Positions 51,777 to 60,053 of a DNA stretch of 64,000 bases are shown here, piece after piece (positions within the stretch are counted from its first letter, which is position 1; each line of letters begins with the position of its first letter). The stretch comes from Amycolatopsis camponoti. GTDB taxonomy: Bacteria > Actinomycetota > Actinomycetes > Mycobacteriales > Pseudonocardiaceae. The stretch covers positions 2,832,501 through 2,896,500 of the forward strand of contig NZ_CABVGP010000001.1 in assembly GCF_902497555.1 (NCBI RefSeq). Reading direction: 5' to 3'. The notes beneath the pieces were generated by a model, which saw nothing but the letters and a program-made list of their open reading frames with translations, searched no databases and had not been told where the DNA came from. The position numbers were made by a program, and so were the translations under genes.

Positions 51777-53002
51777 CGCGTGGCCTCCAGTCCGAAGTGG
51801 ACGGCGGCGGTGTCGAGGTCCTTGTCACCGCGGCCGGAGAGGTTCACCAGGAGGAGGGCGTCCGGGCCGAGCTCGGCGCCGACTTCGAGGGCGCCGGCCA
51901 GCGCGTGCGCGCTTTCGATGGCCGGGACGATGCCCTCGGTCGAGGCGAGCAGGCGGAAGGCGTGCATCGCCTCGTCGTCGGTGACCGGGCGGTAGGCGGC
52001 GCGGCCGGAGTCGTGCAGGTGCGCGTGTTCCGGGCCGACGCCGGGGTAGTCGAGCCCGGCCGAGATCGACCAGGCTTCGAGGATCTGGCCTTCGTCGTCC
52101 TGCAGGACGTAGGAACGCGAGCCGTGCAGGACACCCGGTTCGCCCGCCGACAGCGACGCCGCGTGCTGTCCGCTCGGCACGCCGCGGCCCGCGGCTTCGC
52201 AGCCGATCAGGCGCACGCCGGGGTCGTCGAGAAAAGCGTGGAACAGGCCGATCGCGTTGGATCCGCCGCCGACGCAAGCGATTGCGGCGTCGGGGAGCCG
52301 TCCCGTCCGCTCGAGGAGCTGGCGGCGGGCTTCGACGCCGATGACGCGCTGGAAGTCGCGGATCATGGCCGGGAACGGGTGCGGCCCGGCGACCGTGCCG
52401 AACAGGTAGTGCGTGTCCTCGACGCGGGCGACCCAGTCGCGGAACGTCTCGTTGATGGCGTCCTTGAGGGTGCGGGACCCCGACGTCACCGGGACGACCT
52501 CGGCGCCGATCAGTTCCATCCGCGCCACGTTGACCGCCTGGCGGCGCATGTCCGTCTCTCCCATGTAGACGGTGCAGGTGAGGCCGGTCAGCGCGCACGC
52601 GGTGGCGGTCGCCACGCCGTGCGAGCCCGCGCCCGTCTCCGCGATGACGCGGGTCTTGCCCATCCGCTCGGCCAGCAGCACCTGGCCGAGCGCGTTGTTG
52701 ACCTTGTGCGAGCCGGTGTGGTTGAGGTCCTCGCGCTTGAGGAACACCCGCGCGCCCCCGGCGTGCGCGGCGAAGCGCGGCACCTCGGTGAGCGCGCTCG
52801 GGCGTCCTACGTAATGGGCGAGCAGGTCCTCGAAGCGGGCGACGAAGGCGGGATCCGCCTTCGCCCGTTCGTATTCGGCGGCTACCTGGTCGACGGCGGC
52901 GACGAGCGCCTGCGGGACGAACCGGCCGCCGAAGGCACCGAAGTACCCCTCGGGCGTGGGCAGGGTTCCCGGCGCGGCCGGGTAGAAGAAGGCGTGCTCC
53001 AT
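51773..53002 (-). CDS. trpB: tryptophan synthase beta chain
   Basis: 409 residues, PLP enzyme condensing indole with serine. PLP lysine is Lys100 in '[21 protein letters not shown]'; '[18 protein letters not shown]' contains the catalytic glutamate segment and '[15 protein letters not shown]' the phosphate loop. ATG 53002 is at the normal N-terminus ('[27 protein letters not shown]'). No trpE, trpD or trpC is adjacent, so the early pathway must be elsewhere or this is a second copy. Confidence 0.95.
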   Translation of the reverse strand: MEHAFFYPAAPGTLPTPEGYFGAFGGRFVPQALVAAVDQVAAEYERAKADPAFVARFEDLLAHYVGRPSALTEVPRFAAHAGGARVFLKREDLNHTGSHKVNNALGQVLLAERMGKTRVIAETGAGSHGVATATACALTGLTCTVYMGETDMRRQAVNVARMELIGAEVVPVTSGSRTLKDAINETFRDWVARVEDTHYLFGTVAGPHPFPAMIRDFQRVIGVEARRQLLERTGRLPDAAIACVGGGSNAIGLFHAFLDDPGVRLIGCEAAGRGVPSGQHAASLSAGEPGVLHGSRSYVLQDDEGQILEAWSISAGLDYPGVGPEHAHLHDSGRAAYRPVTDDEAMHAFRLLASTEGIVPAIESAHALAGALEVGAELGPDALLLVNLSGRGDKDLDTAAVHFGLEATR

Positions 53003-53103
53003 GGCAGATGTGCTCCTGACCCGGGAGGTCCCGGGTGGGTTCGTGGCTGGTCGGGGATCACCGGAGCGCACGACCACGCGGGGTCACCGGGGAAGGGTTT
53101 CCC

Positions 53104-53268
53104 TCAGCGATCCCTCGCGACGCGCGGCGCACGCGGCCATCGCATCCCGTCGACCTGGCCCGCCTCGGAGCCGATCGCGTACCGCACCCGGCGCCCGCGC
53201 ACGCGCCGCGCGGGCGCCTGGCAGCCACGCGGCCGGCGGCCACGGGCGAAGCAGACGGTGAGGGGCAC
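53104..53268 (-). CDS. trpM: small basic protein, probable TrpM (tryptophan-associated)
   Basis: 54 residues, GTG start at 53268, stop at 53104, leading to trpB 101 bases on. The product is rich in arginine: 'RGRRPRGCQAPARRV', then 'RGRRVRYAIGSEAGQVDGMRW'. From memory this resembles the small TrpM/TrpX protein encoded between trpC and trpB in Streptomyces, which modulates tryptophan synthesis; I could not compare sequences. A TAAGCT box is placed exactly for a leaderless transcript starting on the GTG, which supports its being a real gene and the start of the trpBA unit. Confidence 0.6.
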   Translation of the reverse strand: MPLTVCFARGRRPRGCQAPARRVRGRRVRYAIGSEAGQVDGMRWPRAPRVARDR

Positions 53269-53274
53269 GCCCGC

Positions 53275-53280
53275 AGCTTA
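53275..53280 (-). promoter_or_regulatory. -10 box for leaderless trpM-trpB-trpA transcript
   Basis: TAAGCT read leftward, six bases, then GTG. This puts the transcription start on the trpM start codon. No convincing -35 is seen in the GC-rich upstream bases. Confidence 0.45.
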
Positions 53281-53440
53281 ACCCGCGTGCGCGCGGTCGT
53301 GGCAAGGGATTTCGGTCACGCTCCCGGGGCCGATGGACATCCGTTGCCCGCCGCCCGCCCGGAACGCGACAGGTGTCGGGCGACGGCGGGCTCCGGGCGC
53401 CGCACACTGGGACGCGGGGAACACCGGGAGGACGAAGACG

Positions 53441-54751
53441 ATGAGTTCGGAAGTCAGCGCGGACGTCGTGGTGGTCGGCGCCGGGGTGATCGGGTCGGCG
53501 ATCGCGCTCGAACTGGCCAAGGCGGGCCGCCGGGTGGTCGTGGTGGACCGCGCGAGCGGCGCCGGGCAGGGCTCGACGAGCGCGTCGAGTGCTGTGGTGC
53601 GGTACAACTTCTCCACCCTGGCCGGGGTGGCCGCCGCGTGGGAGTCGCACTTCTGCTGGTCGGCGTGGGCCGAGCACCTCGGCCACGACGTCGGCGCGCC
53701 GGCCCGGTTCGAACGCTGCGGCCTGGTCGTGCTCGACGTGCCGGTCGCCCCGCGAGCCGGCTGGCTGCCGCTGTTCGACCAGGTCGGCGTGCCCTACGAA
53801 GAGTGGGACAGCGCCACCCTCGCCGAACGCGTCCCCGGGATCGACACCGGCCGGTTCTGGCCGCCCAAGCGCATCGACGACGACGCTTTCGGGGCCGACG
53901 CCACGGAGACGCTCGGCGGCGTCTACACACCGGACGCCGGGTACGTCACCGATCCGCGGCTCGCCGCGCAGAACCTGGCGGCGGCGGCCGCCGAGGAAGG
54001 CGCGGCGTTCCGGTTCCGCGCCACGGTGTCCGGTGTGGAGTCCGGCGGCGGCCGGGTGAGCGCGGTGGTCCTCGCGGACGGCACGAAGATCTCCGCGCCG
54101 GTCGTGGTCAACGCCGCGGGACCGTGGTCGGGCCGGCTCAACGCCCTGGCCGGGGCCGGCTCGGACTTCACGATCGGCGTGCGGCCGCTGCGGCAGGAGG
54201 TCGCGCACGTGCTCGCCCCCGAGGGCTACCACCCGGCAGGCGGGGTCGGCCCCGCGGTGGCGGACATGGACCTGGGGACCTACTTCCGCGGCGAGGTCGG
54301 CGGCGGCCTGCTCGTCGGCGGCACCGAGCCGGAGTGCGACCCGCTGCAGTGGCTCGACGACCCGGACGACGCCGGCCCGAACCCGACCATGGCGGTGTTC
54401 GAAGCCCAAGTGACGCGCGCGGCGCGCCGGCTGCCCGGGCTGCGGGTGCCGAACCGCGCCCGCGGGGTCGTCGGCGTGTACGACGCCGCCGACGACTGGA
54501 CGCCGATCTACGACCGCACCGGGCTGCCGGGGTTCTACGTCGCGATGGGCACCAGCGGCAACCAGTTCAAGAACGCCCCCGTCGTCGGCAGGCTCATGGC
54601 GACGCTGATCGAGCAGGTCGAGTCCGGCGCCGACCACGACACCGAGCCGGTCCGCTACAAGGGGGTCCACACCGGCCTGGAGATCGACCTGGGCGCGTTC
54701 TCCCGCAAGAGGAAACGCAACACCGGCAGCTCGGGCACGGTGATGGGCTGA
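53441..54751 (+). CDS. FAD-dependent oxidoreductase, DAO family (sarcosine oxidase/amine oxidase-like)
   Basis: 436 residues. N-terminal dinucleotide motif 'DVVVVGAGVIGSAIALELAKAGRRVVVVDRASGAGQGSTSASSAVVRYNFSTLAG' and C-terminal 'GFYVAMGTSGNQFKNAPVVGRLMATLIEQ' are typical of DAO-fold oxidases and dehydrogenases of secondary amines or amino acids. The ATG at 53441 follows GGGAGG. It is followed 45 bases later by a PucR-type regulator read in the same direction, probably its own controller. Substrate unknown. Confidence 0.85.
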   Translation: MSSEVSADVVVVGAGVIGSAIALELAKAGRRVVVVDRASGAGQGSTSASSAVVRYNFSTLAGVAAAWESHFCWSAWAEHLGHDVGAPARFERCGLVVLDVPVAPRAGWLPLFDQVGVPYEEWDSATLAERVPGIDTGRFWPPKRIDDDAFGADATETLGGVYTPDAGYVTDPRLAAQNLAAAAAEEGAAFRFRATVSGVESGGGRVSAVVLADGTKISAPVVVNAAGPWSGRLNALAGAGSDFTIGVRPLRQEVAHVLAPEGYHPAGGVGPAVADMDLGTYFRGEVGGGLLVGGTEPECDPLQWLDDPDDAGPNPTMAVFEAQVTRAARRLPGLRVPNRARGVVGVYDAADDWTPIYDRTGLPGFYVAMGTSGNQFKNAPVVGRLMATLIEQVESGADHDTEPVRYKGVHTGLEIDLGAFSRKRKRNTGSSGTVMG

Positions 54752-54796
54752 GCGGGTCCCGCTGGGCTAGCGTGGCAGGCAGCCGGAAGGGGTGCC

Positions 54797-56017
54797 GTGT
54801 CCGATCGCGATCTCCAGTCCATCGTGGACGAACTCGCCGAGCGCCTGCGGCGGTCGGTCGCGATCGACGACCCCGCCATCCGCCTGCTCGCCGCGAGCCG
54901 CCACTTCGGTGACGAGGACGCCGTGCGCGTCAGCTCGGTCATGAACCGGTCGGTGGGGCCGGAGATCGTCGACCGCGTCCTCGCCCAGGGCATCGCCCGG
55001 TGGGTCGCACCCGGCGTCGTCGACGTCGAGGGTGCGCTGCCGCGGCTGTGCGCGCCGGTGCGGTGCAACGGCATGCTGCTCGGGTACCTGTGGCTGATCG
55101 ACGAGGACGGCACGTTCACCGACCACGAGGTGACGTCCGCCGGCGAGGCCGCCGCGTCCGCCGGCGCGATGCTGCTGCGCCGGCTGCTGCTCCACGAGCG
55201 CTCGAAGGCGCGGCAGGAGGGGATCCTGCGCGAGCTCGTCTCCGGCGACCTCGCGGTGCGCGCGCAGGCGATCGAAGACCTGCGCGCCGAACAGCTCTTC
55301 GGGGACGAGAGCACGTGTTTCACCGTGCTCGCCGTGCACGGCCCGGCGTCGGACGCGACCGCCGCGCCGCGGGAGGTCGCGTTCGAGGCGGCGGTCGAAG
55401 ACGGGATCCGCGCGATCACCGACGACGTCGCGCTGATGGCGGCGAACCGGTCGCGCGCGTGGATCCTGCTCGTCCAGCGGGTTCCGCCGTCCCGCGGCCT
55501 GGTCGAGGCGGTCGCCGAGCGGATCACCGCCCGCTTCCGGCGGCTCGGCGACGAAAACGGCCGGCCGGTGTTCGGGCTCGGCGGCACCGTCGCGAGCCTC
55601 GGCGAGGTCGTCACGTCGTACCGGCAGGCGCTGCTGGCCACGCGGGCGGCGTTGCTGCTGCCCGGCACCGGCGCCGTGGCGCGCTGGGGCGAGCTGGGGC
55701 CGTACGAGCTCCTGCTGAAGCTCCCGGCCGAAGACCTCCTCGACGCGTCGTCGGTGCCGGCGCTCGCGGCGGTCGAGCGCGAGGACACCCACGACGTCCT
55801 GATCGCGTCGCTGACCGATTTCTTCGACCACGGCGGGAACATCCAGCGCGCCGCCGACTCGCTGCGCATCCACCGCACGACGCTGTACCAGCGGCTCAAG
55901 CGGATCGAGCAGATCACCGGCTGCAGCCTGGACTCCGGCGACGACCGGCTGATGCTGCACCTCGGGCTCAAGCTGCGGATGATCGCCGCCGCGTACCGCG
56001 AGCACCCGGGCCGCTGA
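54797..56017 (+). CDS. PucR-family transcriptional regulator
   Basis: 406 residues, GTG start. The N-terminal 150 residues form a sensory GAF-like part ('SIVDELAERLRRSVAIDDPAIRLLAASRHFGDEDAVRVSSVMNR'). A GGDEF-like middle precedes the C-terminal PucR helix-turn-helix 'FFDHGGNIQRAADSLRIHRTTLYQRLKRIEQITG'. Regulators of this group often control purine, amine or proline catabolism. Likely linked to the DAO-family gene just upstream. Confidence 0.87.
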   Translation: MSDRDLQSIVDELAERLRRSVAIDDPAIRLLAASRHFGDEDAVRVSSVMNRSVGPEIVDRVLAQGIARWVAPGVVDVEGALPRLCAPVRCNGMLLGYLWLIDEDGTFTDHEVTSAGEAAASAGAMLLRRLLLHERSKARQEGILRELVSGDLAVRAQAIEDLRAEQLFGDESTCFTVLAVHGPASDATAAPREVAFEAAVEDGIRAITDDVALMAANRSRAWILLVQRVPPSRGLVEAVAERITARFRRLGDENGRPVFGLGGTVASLGEVVTSYRQALLATRAALLLPGTGAVARWGELGPYELLLKLPAEDLLDASSVPALAAVEREDTHDVLIASLTDFFDHGGNIQRAADSLRIHRTTLYQRLKRIEQITGCSLDSGDDRLMLHLGLKLRMIAAAYREHPGR

Positions 56018-56143
56018 GGACGACGAACGCTTCCCGCCCCGCCGGACGCGACATCCGGCGGGGGCCGGACAGCCGTATAACGCCCTATGCGGCCCGGCGC
56101 ACGAGTCGATCAACTCGGCCCGCGGTCGCCGGAAAATCGGCAC

Positions 56144-56191
56144 TTGACAAGCTCGCGGTCGCCGTTCAATCTCTCTAATTAACCGTACGGT
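56144..56191 (+). promoter_or_regulatory. promoter and TetR-type operator upstream of the symporter
   Basis: TTGACA at 56144-56149, 17 bases, then CAATCT form a likely but weak promoter. Ten bases on, ACCGTACGGT (56182-56191) is a perfect palindrome at the expected transcription start. Inverted TAACCG and CGGTTA (56180, 56203) flank it. Its TAAC(C)GTAC and GTACAT parts recur in the site at 59082. Confidence 0.5.
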
Positions 56192-56249
56192 ACATACCTG
56201 ACCGGTTAGTTACTGGGACTGCACCGGCGCACCCGCGGAGGAGATTGAC

Positions 56250-57593
56250 GTGACCGATCGTCCGGATGGCGCAGCCGCGCCCGTGGGTAGGCCGGCCAAG
56301 GCGGCCCTGGCCGCGTGGATCGGCAGCGCCCTCGAGTACTACGACTTCTTCATCTACGGCACGGCGGCCGCGCTGGTCTTCAACAAGATCTTCTTCCCCG
56401 CCTCCTCGCCCGCGACCGGCACGCTGCTCGCCCTGTCGACCTTCGGTGTCGGCTACGTGTCGCGGCCGCTCGGGGCGCTGCTGCTGGGGCACCTGGGGGA
56501 CAAGTTCGGCCGCAAACGCGTGCTGCTGGCCACCTTGCTGCTGATGGGACTGTCCACTGTGCTCGTCGGCTGCCTGCCGGGCTACGGGACGCTGGGCGTC
56601 GCCGCCCCCGTCCTGCTGGTTGCGCTGCGGCTGCTGCAGGGCCTCTCGGCCGGCGGGGAGCAGGCCAGCGCGAACTCCATGAGCCTCGAGCACGCTCCCG
56701 AACACCGGCGCGCCTACTACACGAGCTTCACGCTCAGCGGCACCCAAGCCGGGCAGATCCTGGCGACCGCGGTGTTCCTGCCGGTCGCCGCGTTGCCGCA
56801 GGACCAGCTGCTGTCCTGGGGCTGGCGGGTGCCGTTCTGGCTCAGCGCCGTCGTGGTGCTGGTGGGCTACTACATCCGCCGTTCGCTGGACGAGACCCCG
56901 GTGTTCCAGGAAGAGGTCGCGAGTGGCGAAGTCGTGAAGCTGCCGCTGGCCGTGCTGCTGCGCGACCACTGGGCCGACGTCCTGCGCGTGGTCGTGGCCG
57001 CCCTGATCGCGTCCGTCAGCACGATCTTCACCGTCTACGCGCTCAGCTACGCCGTGAACACGGTGGGCTTGAACAAGACCCCGATGCTGTGGGTCGGCGT
57101 GCTGGCCAACGTCGCCGCCGTGGTCTCGATCCCCTTGTGGGCCAAGTTTTCCGACCGCTTCGGGCGCAAGCGGATCTTCATGGCCGGCTCACTGGGCTGC
57201 GCGATCCTGATCTTCCCGTACCTGGGCGCCATCGCGGCCGGCAGCTACCTCTGGATCTTCGTCGTCGGCATCGCGATGTTCGGCATCGTCTACACCGCCA
57301 CGAGCGCCGTGTGGCCGTCGTTCTACGGCGAGATGTTCCCGGCCCGGGTGCGCTTGTCGGGCACCGCGATCGGGACCCAGATCGGGTTCGCGATCAGCGG
57401 GTTCCTGCCCACCATCGCGGTCGGCGTCACCGGGACGGGCCACGGCGCGTGGGTGGGCGTCGCGGTCTTCACCGCCGCCTTGTGCCTCGTCAACGTGATC
57501 GCCGTGGCCACCGGGAAGGAGACCTACCGGGTGCCGACCGCGCGGCTGGGCCTCAAGGACCCCGCGCGCGACGAGGTCGCCGTTCCGCGATGA
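56250..57593 (+). CDS. MFS transporter, metabolite:H+ symporter family (shikimate-type)
   Basis: 447 residues, twelve membrane segments. Family hallmarks: 'AALAAWIGSALEYYDFFIYGTAAALVFNKIFFP' at the start, 'ALLLGHLGDKFGRKRVLL' and its second copy 'FSDRFGRKRIFM', and 'LRLLQGLSAGGEQASANSMSLEHAPEHRR'. ShiA and related importers of shikimate, proline or dicarboxylates share these. The following catabolic genes suggest shikimate, quinate or dehydroshikimate as substrate. GTG start at 56250 with GGAGGAG. Confidence 0.87.
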   Translation: MTDRPDGAAAPVGRPAKAALAAWIGSALEYYDFFIYGTAAALVFNKIFFPASSPATGTLLALSTFGVGYVSRPLGALLLGHLGDKFGRKRVLLATLLLMGLSTVLVGCLPGYGTLGVAAPVLLVALRLLQGLSAGGEQASANSMSLEHAPEHRRAYYTSFTLSGTQAGQILATAVFLPVAALPQDQLLSWGWRVPFWLSAVVVLVGYYIRRSLDETPVFQEEVASGEVVKLPLAVLLRDHWADVLRVVVAALIASVSTIFTVYALSYAVNTVGLNKTPMLWVGVLANVAAVVSIPLWAKFSDRFGRKRIFMAGSLGCAILIFPYLGAIAAGSYLWIFVVGIAMFGIVYTATSAVWPSFYGEMFPARVRLSGTAIGTQIGFAISGFLPTIAVGVTGTGHGAWVGVAVFTAALCLVNVIAVATGKETYRVPTARLGLKDPARDEVAVPR

Positions 57594-58351
57594 GCGAGTT
57601 CGAGGTCTACGCGCTCTGCTACGGACGGCGCACGGGGTTCCGCGGTGAGCACTTCCTGGGCCACGGCCCGGATTCCGCGGAACCCCACCCGACCGCCTAC
57701 TACGTCTGGCTGGCGGTGTCGCCGGAGCACACGGTGCTCGTCGACGCGGGCATCCGGGCTTCGCGGGCCCGCGAAATCCCCGGGCTGGACTACGTCGAAC
57801 CCGGCCGGCTGCTGGCCGAACTCGGTGCGGTCCCGGACATCGTCGTGCTGACGCACCTGCACTACGACCACTGCGGCACGGTGGCCGACTTCCCGGGAGC
57901 GAGGTTCGTGGTCCAGCAGTCCGAAGTGGACTACTGGACCGGCCCGTGGGCCAAGCGGATCGAGCGGGAGCGGTGGCTGCTCGACGAAGTGGCCCTCGAC
58001 CACGTGCTGGCCGGGCCGCTCGACCTCGTCGACGGCGACGCCGAGGTCGTGCCCGGGCTGAGCGTCCACCTGGTCGGCGGGCACACCGCCGGGATGCAGG
58101 TCGTCCGCGTCGGGACGGCCGCCGGCCCGGTGGTGCTGGCCTCGGACGCCGCCCACTTCCACGAGAACCTCGAGAACGACCACCCGGCGCCGCTGCTGCA
58201 CTCGATGACCGGCGTCTACGGCGCTTTCGACCGGGTTCGCGAACTGGCGGGCGCCGGCCCGGTGGTTCCGGGACACGACCCGGAGGTGCTCGGCCGGTAC
58301 CCGCCGGCGGGGGAGCGGATCGTGCGGATCAGCGCGTCGTCAGGTAGCTGA
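57590..58351 (+). CDS. metallo-beta-lactamase-fold hydrolase (lactonase-like)
   Basis: 253 residues, ATGA overlap with the symporter gene. Zinc motif 'VLTHLHYDHCGTVADFP' (HxHxDH), later ligands in 'VGGHTAGMQVV' and 'ASDAAHFHENL', last His in 'VVPGHDPEVL'. This arrangement is that of N-acylhomoserine lactonase/AttM-type lactonases. In this operon a lactone of a quinate-like acid is a possible substrate; that is inference. It overlaps the convergent TetR gene by 23 bases. Confidence 0.83.
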   Translation: MSEFEVYALCYGRRTGFRGEHFLGHGPDSAEPHPTAYYVWLAVSPEHTVLVDAGIRASRAREIPGLDYVEPGRLLAELGAVPDIVVLTHLHYDHCGTVADFPGARFVVQQSEVDYWTGPWAKRIERERWLLDEVALDHVLAGPLDLVDGDAEVVPGLSVHLVGGHTAGMQVVRVGTAAGPVVLASDAAHFHENLENDHPAPLLHSMTGVYGAFDRVRELAGAGPVVPGHDPEVLGRYPPAGERIVRISASSGS

Positions 58352-58985
58352 CGAGCATGTCGGCGACCATGCGCCGGTGGTGGTCGCGCAGGGCCGGGTC
58401 GAGCATGTCGCGGTCGAAGATGGCGTTGAACGTGTAGCGGTTCGCGGTGCGGAACACGCAGAACGCGCTGATGGCCATGTGCACGTCGAGCGCGTCGACG
58501 TCTTCGCGGAACTGCCCGGCTTCGCGGCCGCGCGCGAGGATGCGGGTGAGCACGTCGAGCGCCGGGTTGGCGAGGTTGGACAGCGCGGTCGACCGGGCGA
58601 TGTGCTCGGCGCGGTGGATGTTCTCGATGCTGACCAGCCGCACGAAGTCCGGGTGGGACTCGTGGTGGTCGAAGGTGAGCCCGGCGAGCTGCCGGATCGC
58701 CTCGGCCGGGTCGAGGTGGTCGACGTCGAGGTCCTGCTCGAGGGAGCGGATGACCGTGTAGGCGCGTTCGAGCACCTCGACGAACAGCTGGTCCTTGTTG
58801 GTGAAGTAGTAGTAGATCATCCGCTTGGTGGTGCGGGTCTTCGCGGCGATCTCGTCCACGCGGGCGCCGTCGAAGCCCTTCTCGGCGAACTCGCGGGCGG
58901 CGGTGTCGAGGATCTCGGCGCGCGTCCGGTCCGCGTCGCGGATGCGTCCGCGGTTCGCCACTGCGTCCGACGATGGTGCGGCCAC
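58329..58985 (-). CDS. TetR-family regulator of the shikimate module
   Basis: 218 residues. Helix-turn-helix 'RAEILDTAAREFAEKGFDGARVDEIAAKTRTTKRMIYYYFTNKDQLFVEVLERAY', then a C-terminal domain of the TetR_C type found beside aromatic and quinate catabolic genes. It is divergent from the shikimate dehydrogenase and its tail overlaps the hydrolase gene. It is likely to act at both GTAC-bearing sites. Confidence 0.88.
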   Translation of the reverse strand: MAAPSSDAVANRGRIRDADRTRAEILDTAAREFAEKGFDGARVDEIAAKTRTTKRMIYYYFTNKDQLFVEVLERAYTVIRSLEQDLDVDHLDPAEAIRQLAGLTFDHHESHPDFVRLVSIENIHRAEHIARSTALSNLANPALDVLTRILARGREAGQFREDVDALDVHMAISAFCVFRTANRYTFNAIFDRDMLDPALRDHHRRMVADMLVSYLTTR

Positions 58986-59081
58986 GGACTTCCTTCCTCG
59001 CTTCGGCTGACGTCCCAGCTGATGTCCCCACTGTAGGACGTCGCCGCTGCCCTTCCCGGCGGCGACACCATGAGGTACAAA

Positions 59082-59103
59082 TAACGTACTGGTTCGTACA
59101 TTA
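59082..59103. promoter_or_regulatory. TetR operator candidate upstream of the shikimate dehydrogenase
   Basis: A 22-base palindrome of form TAA-C-GTAC, six bases, GTAC-A-TTA; all paired positions except one per half are symmetric. It lies between the divergent regulator and dehydrogenase and 11 bases before the latter's start. The TAAC.GTAC/GTACAT elements also occur at 56180-56195. Confidence 0.6.
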
Positions 59104-59114
59104 GGGGAGCGCTC

Positions 59115-60053
59115 GTGACCTTGTCTTCAGCCGTCGACGCGATCCGCGCGCACGCCGCGCGGGCGACCCCGGGCACGGTGCTCACCGGGCTGATCGGCGC
59201 GGGCATCGGGCCGTCGCTGAGCCCGCCGCTGCACGAGACCGAGGCACGCCGGCTCGGGGTGGACCTGGTCTACGCCCGCTTCGACCTCGACGAACTCGAC
59301 GTGCCGGCCACCGCCGTCGGTCCACTGCTGACGGCGGCTCGCGAGGCCGGGTACCGCGGGCTGAACATCACGCACCCGTGCAAGCAGGTGGTGGTGGAGC
59401 ACCTGGACGAGCTGTCCCCGGACGCCGCCGCGCTGGCGGCGGTCAACACCGTGGTGTTCGAGGGAGGCCGCGCGGTCGGGCACAACACCGACTGGTCCGG
59501 CTTCGCGCGCGGCCTCCGGACCGGGCTGCCGGAAGTGGCGCTCGGGTCCGTGGTGCTGCTCGGCGCCGGCGGCGCGGGAGCCGCGGTGGCACACGGCCTG
59601 CTCACGGCGGGGGCGGGCCGGGTTCAGGTCTTCGACCTCGACGCCGGCCGCGCGACGGAGCTAGCCGTGGCTCTCGCCGATCGGTTCGGGGCGGGTCGCG
59701 CGTCCGCCGGCGCGGATCTCGAGGCGGCGCTGAGCGCCGCGGACGGGCTCGTCCACGCCACCCCTACCGGCATGGCCGCCCACCCGGGCCTACCGGTGCC
59801 GGCCGGCCTGCTGCGCCCCGATCTCTGGATCGCCGAGGTCGTCTACCGGCCGCTCGAAACCGAGCTGGTCCGCGCCGCGCGCGCCGTCGGGGCGCGGGTG
59901 CTCGACGGTGGCCGCATGGCGGTGTTCCAGGCCGCCGAGGCCTTCGCGTTGTTCACCGGCGCCGAACCCGATGCCGCGCGGATGGCGCGTCACTTCGCCA
60001 CGCTCACCGAAACCACTCCCGCGGAAAGGCAGCCCGCCGATGTCCTCGACTGA
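59115..60053 (+). CDS. shikimate/quinate dehydrogenase family protein
   Basis: 312 residues, GTG start. 'GIGPSLSPPLHETEA' is the shikimate-binding Ser-x-Ser loop; 'GLNITHPCKQVV' holds the catalytic lysine and 'VGHNTDWSGFARGL' the catalytic Asp; 'VVLLGAGGAGAAVAHGLLTAGAGRVQVFDLD' is the nucleotide fold. The Asp after the second strand suggests NAD rather than NADP. It is paired with a dehydroshikimate dehydratase, so its role is catabolic oxidation of shikimate (or quinate) rather than aromatic biosynthesis. Confidence 0.88.
   Translation: MTLSSAVDAIRAHAARATPGTVLTGLIGAGIGPSLSPPLHETEARRLGVDLVYARFDLDELDVPATAVGPLLTAAREAGYRGLNITHPCKQVVVEHLDELSPDAAALAAVNTVVFEGGRAVGHNTDWSGFARGLRTGLPEVALGSVVLLGAGGAGAAVAHGLLTAGAGRVQVFDLDAGRATELAVALADRFGAGRASAGADLEAALSAADGLVHATPTGMAAHPGLPVPAGLLRPDLWIAEVVYRPLETELVRAARAVGARVLDGGRMAVFQAAEAFALFTGAEPDAARMARHFATLTETTPAERQPADVLD

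Noticed and set aside
53058..53243. A 61-codon leftward ORF overlapping the trpM-like gene in another frame
   Set aside because: It has no ribosome site or promoter spacing and its composition is that of a high-GC shadow. The frame starting at 53268 has both a placed -10 box and a recognisable residue pattern.
53003..53268. Possible trp attenuator with a tryptophan-rich leader peptide
   Set aside because: No tandem tryptophan codons are present; the only Trp codon in the small ORF is single, and no convincing antiterminator/terminator pair was found.
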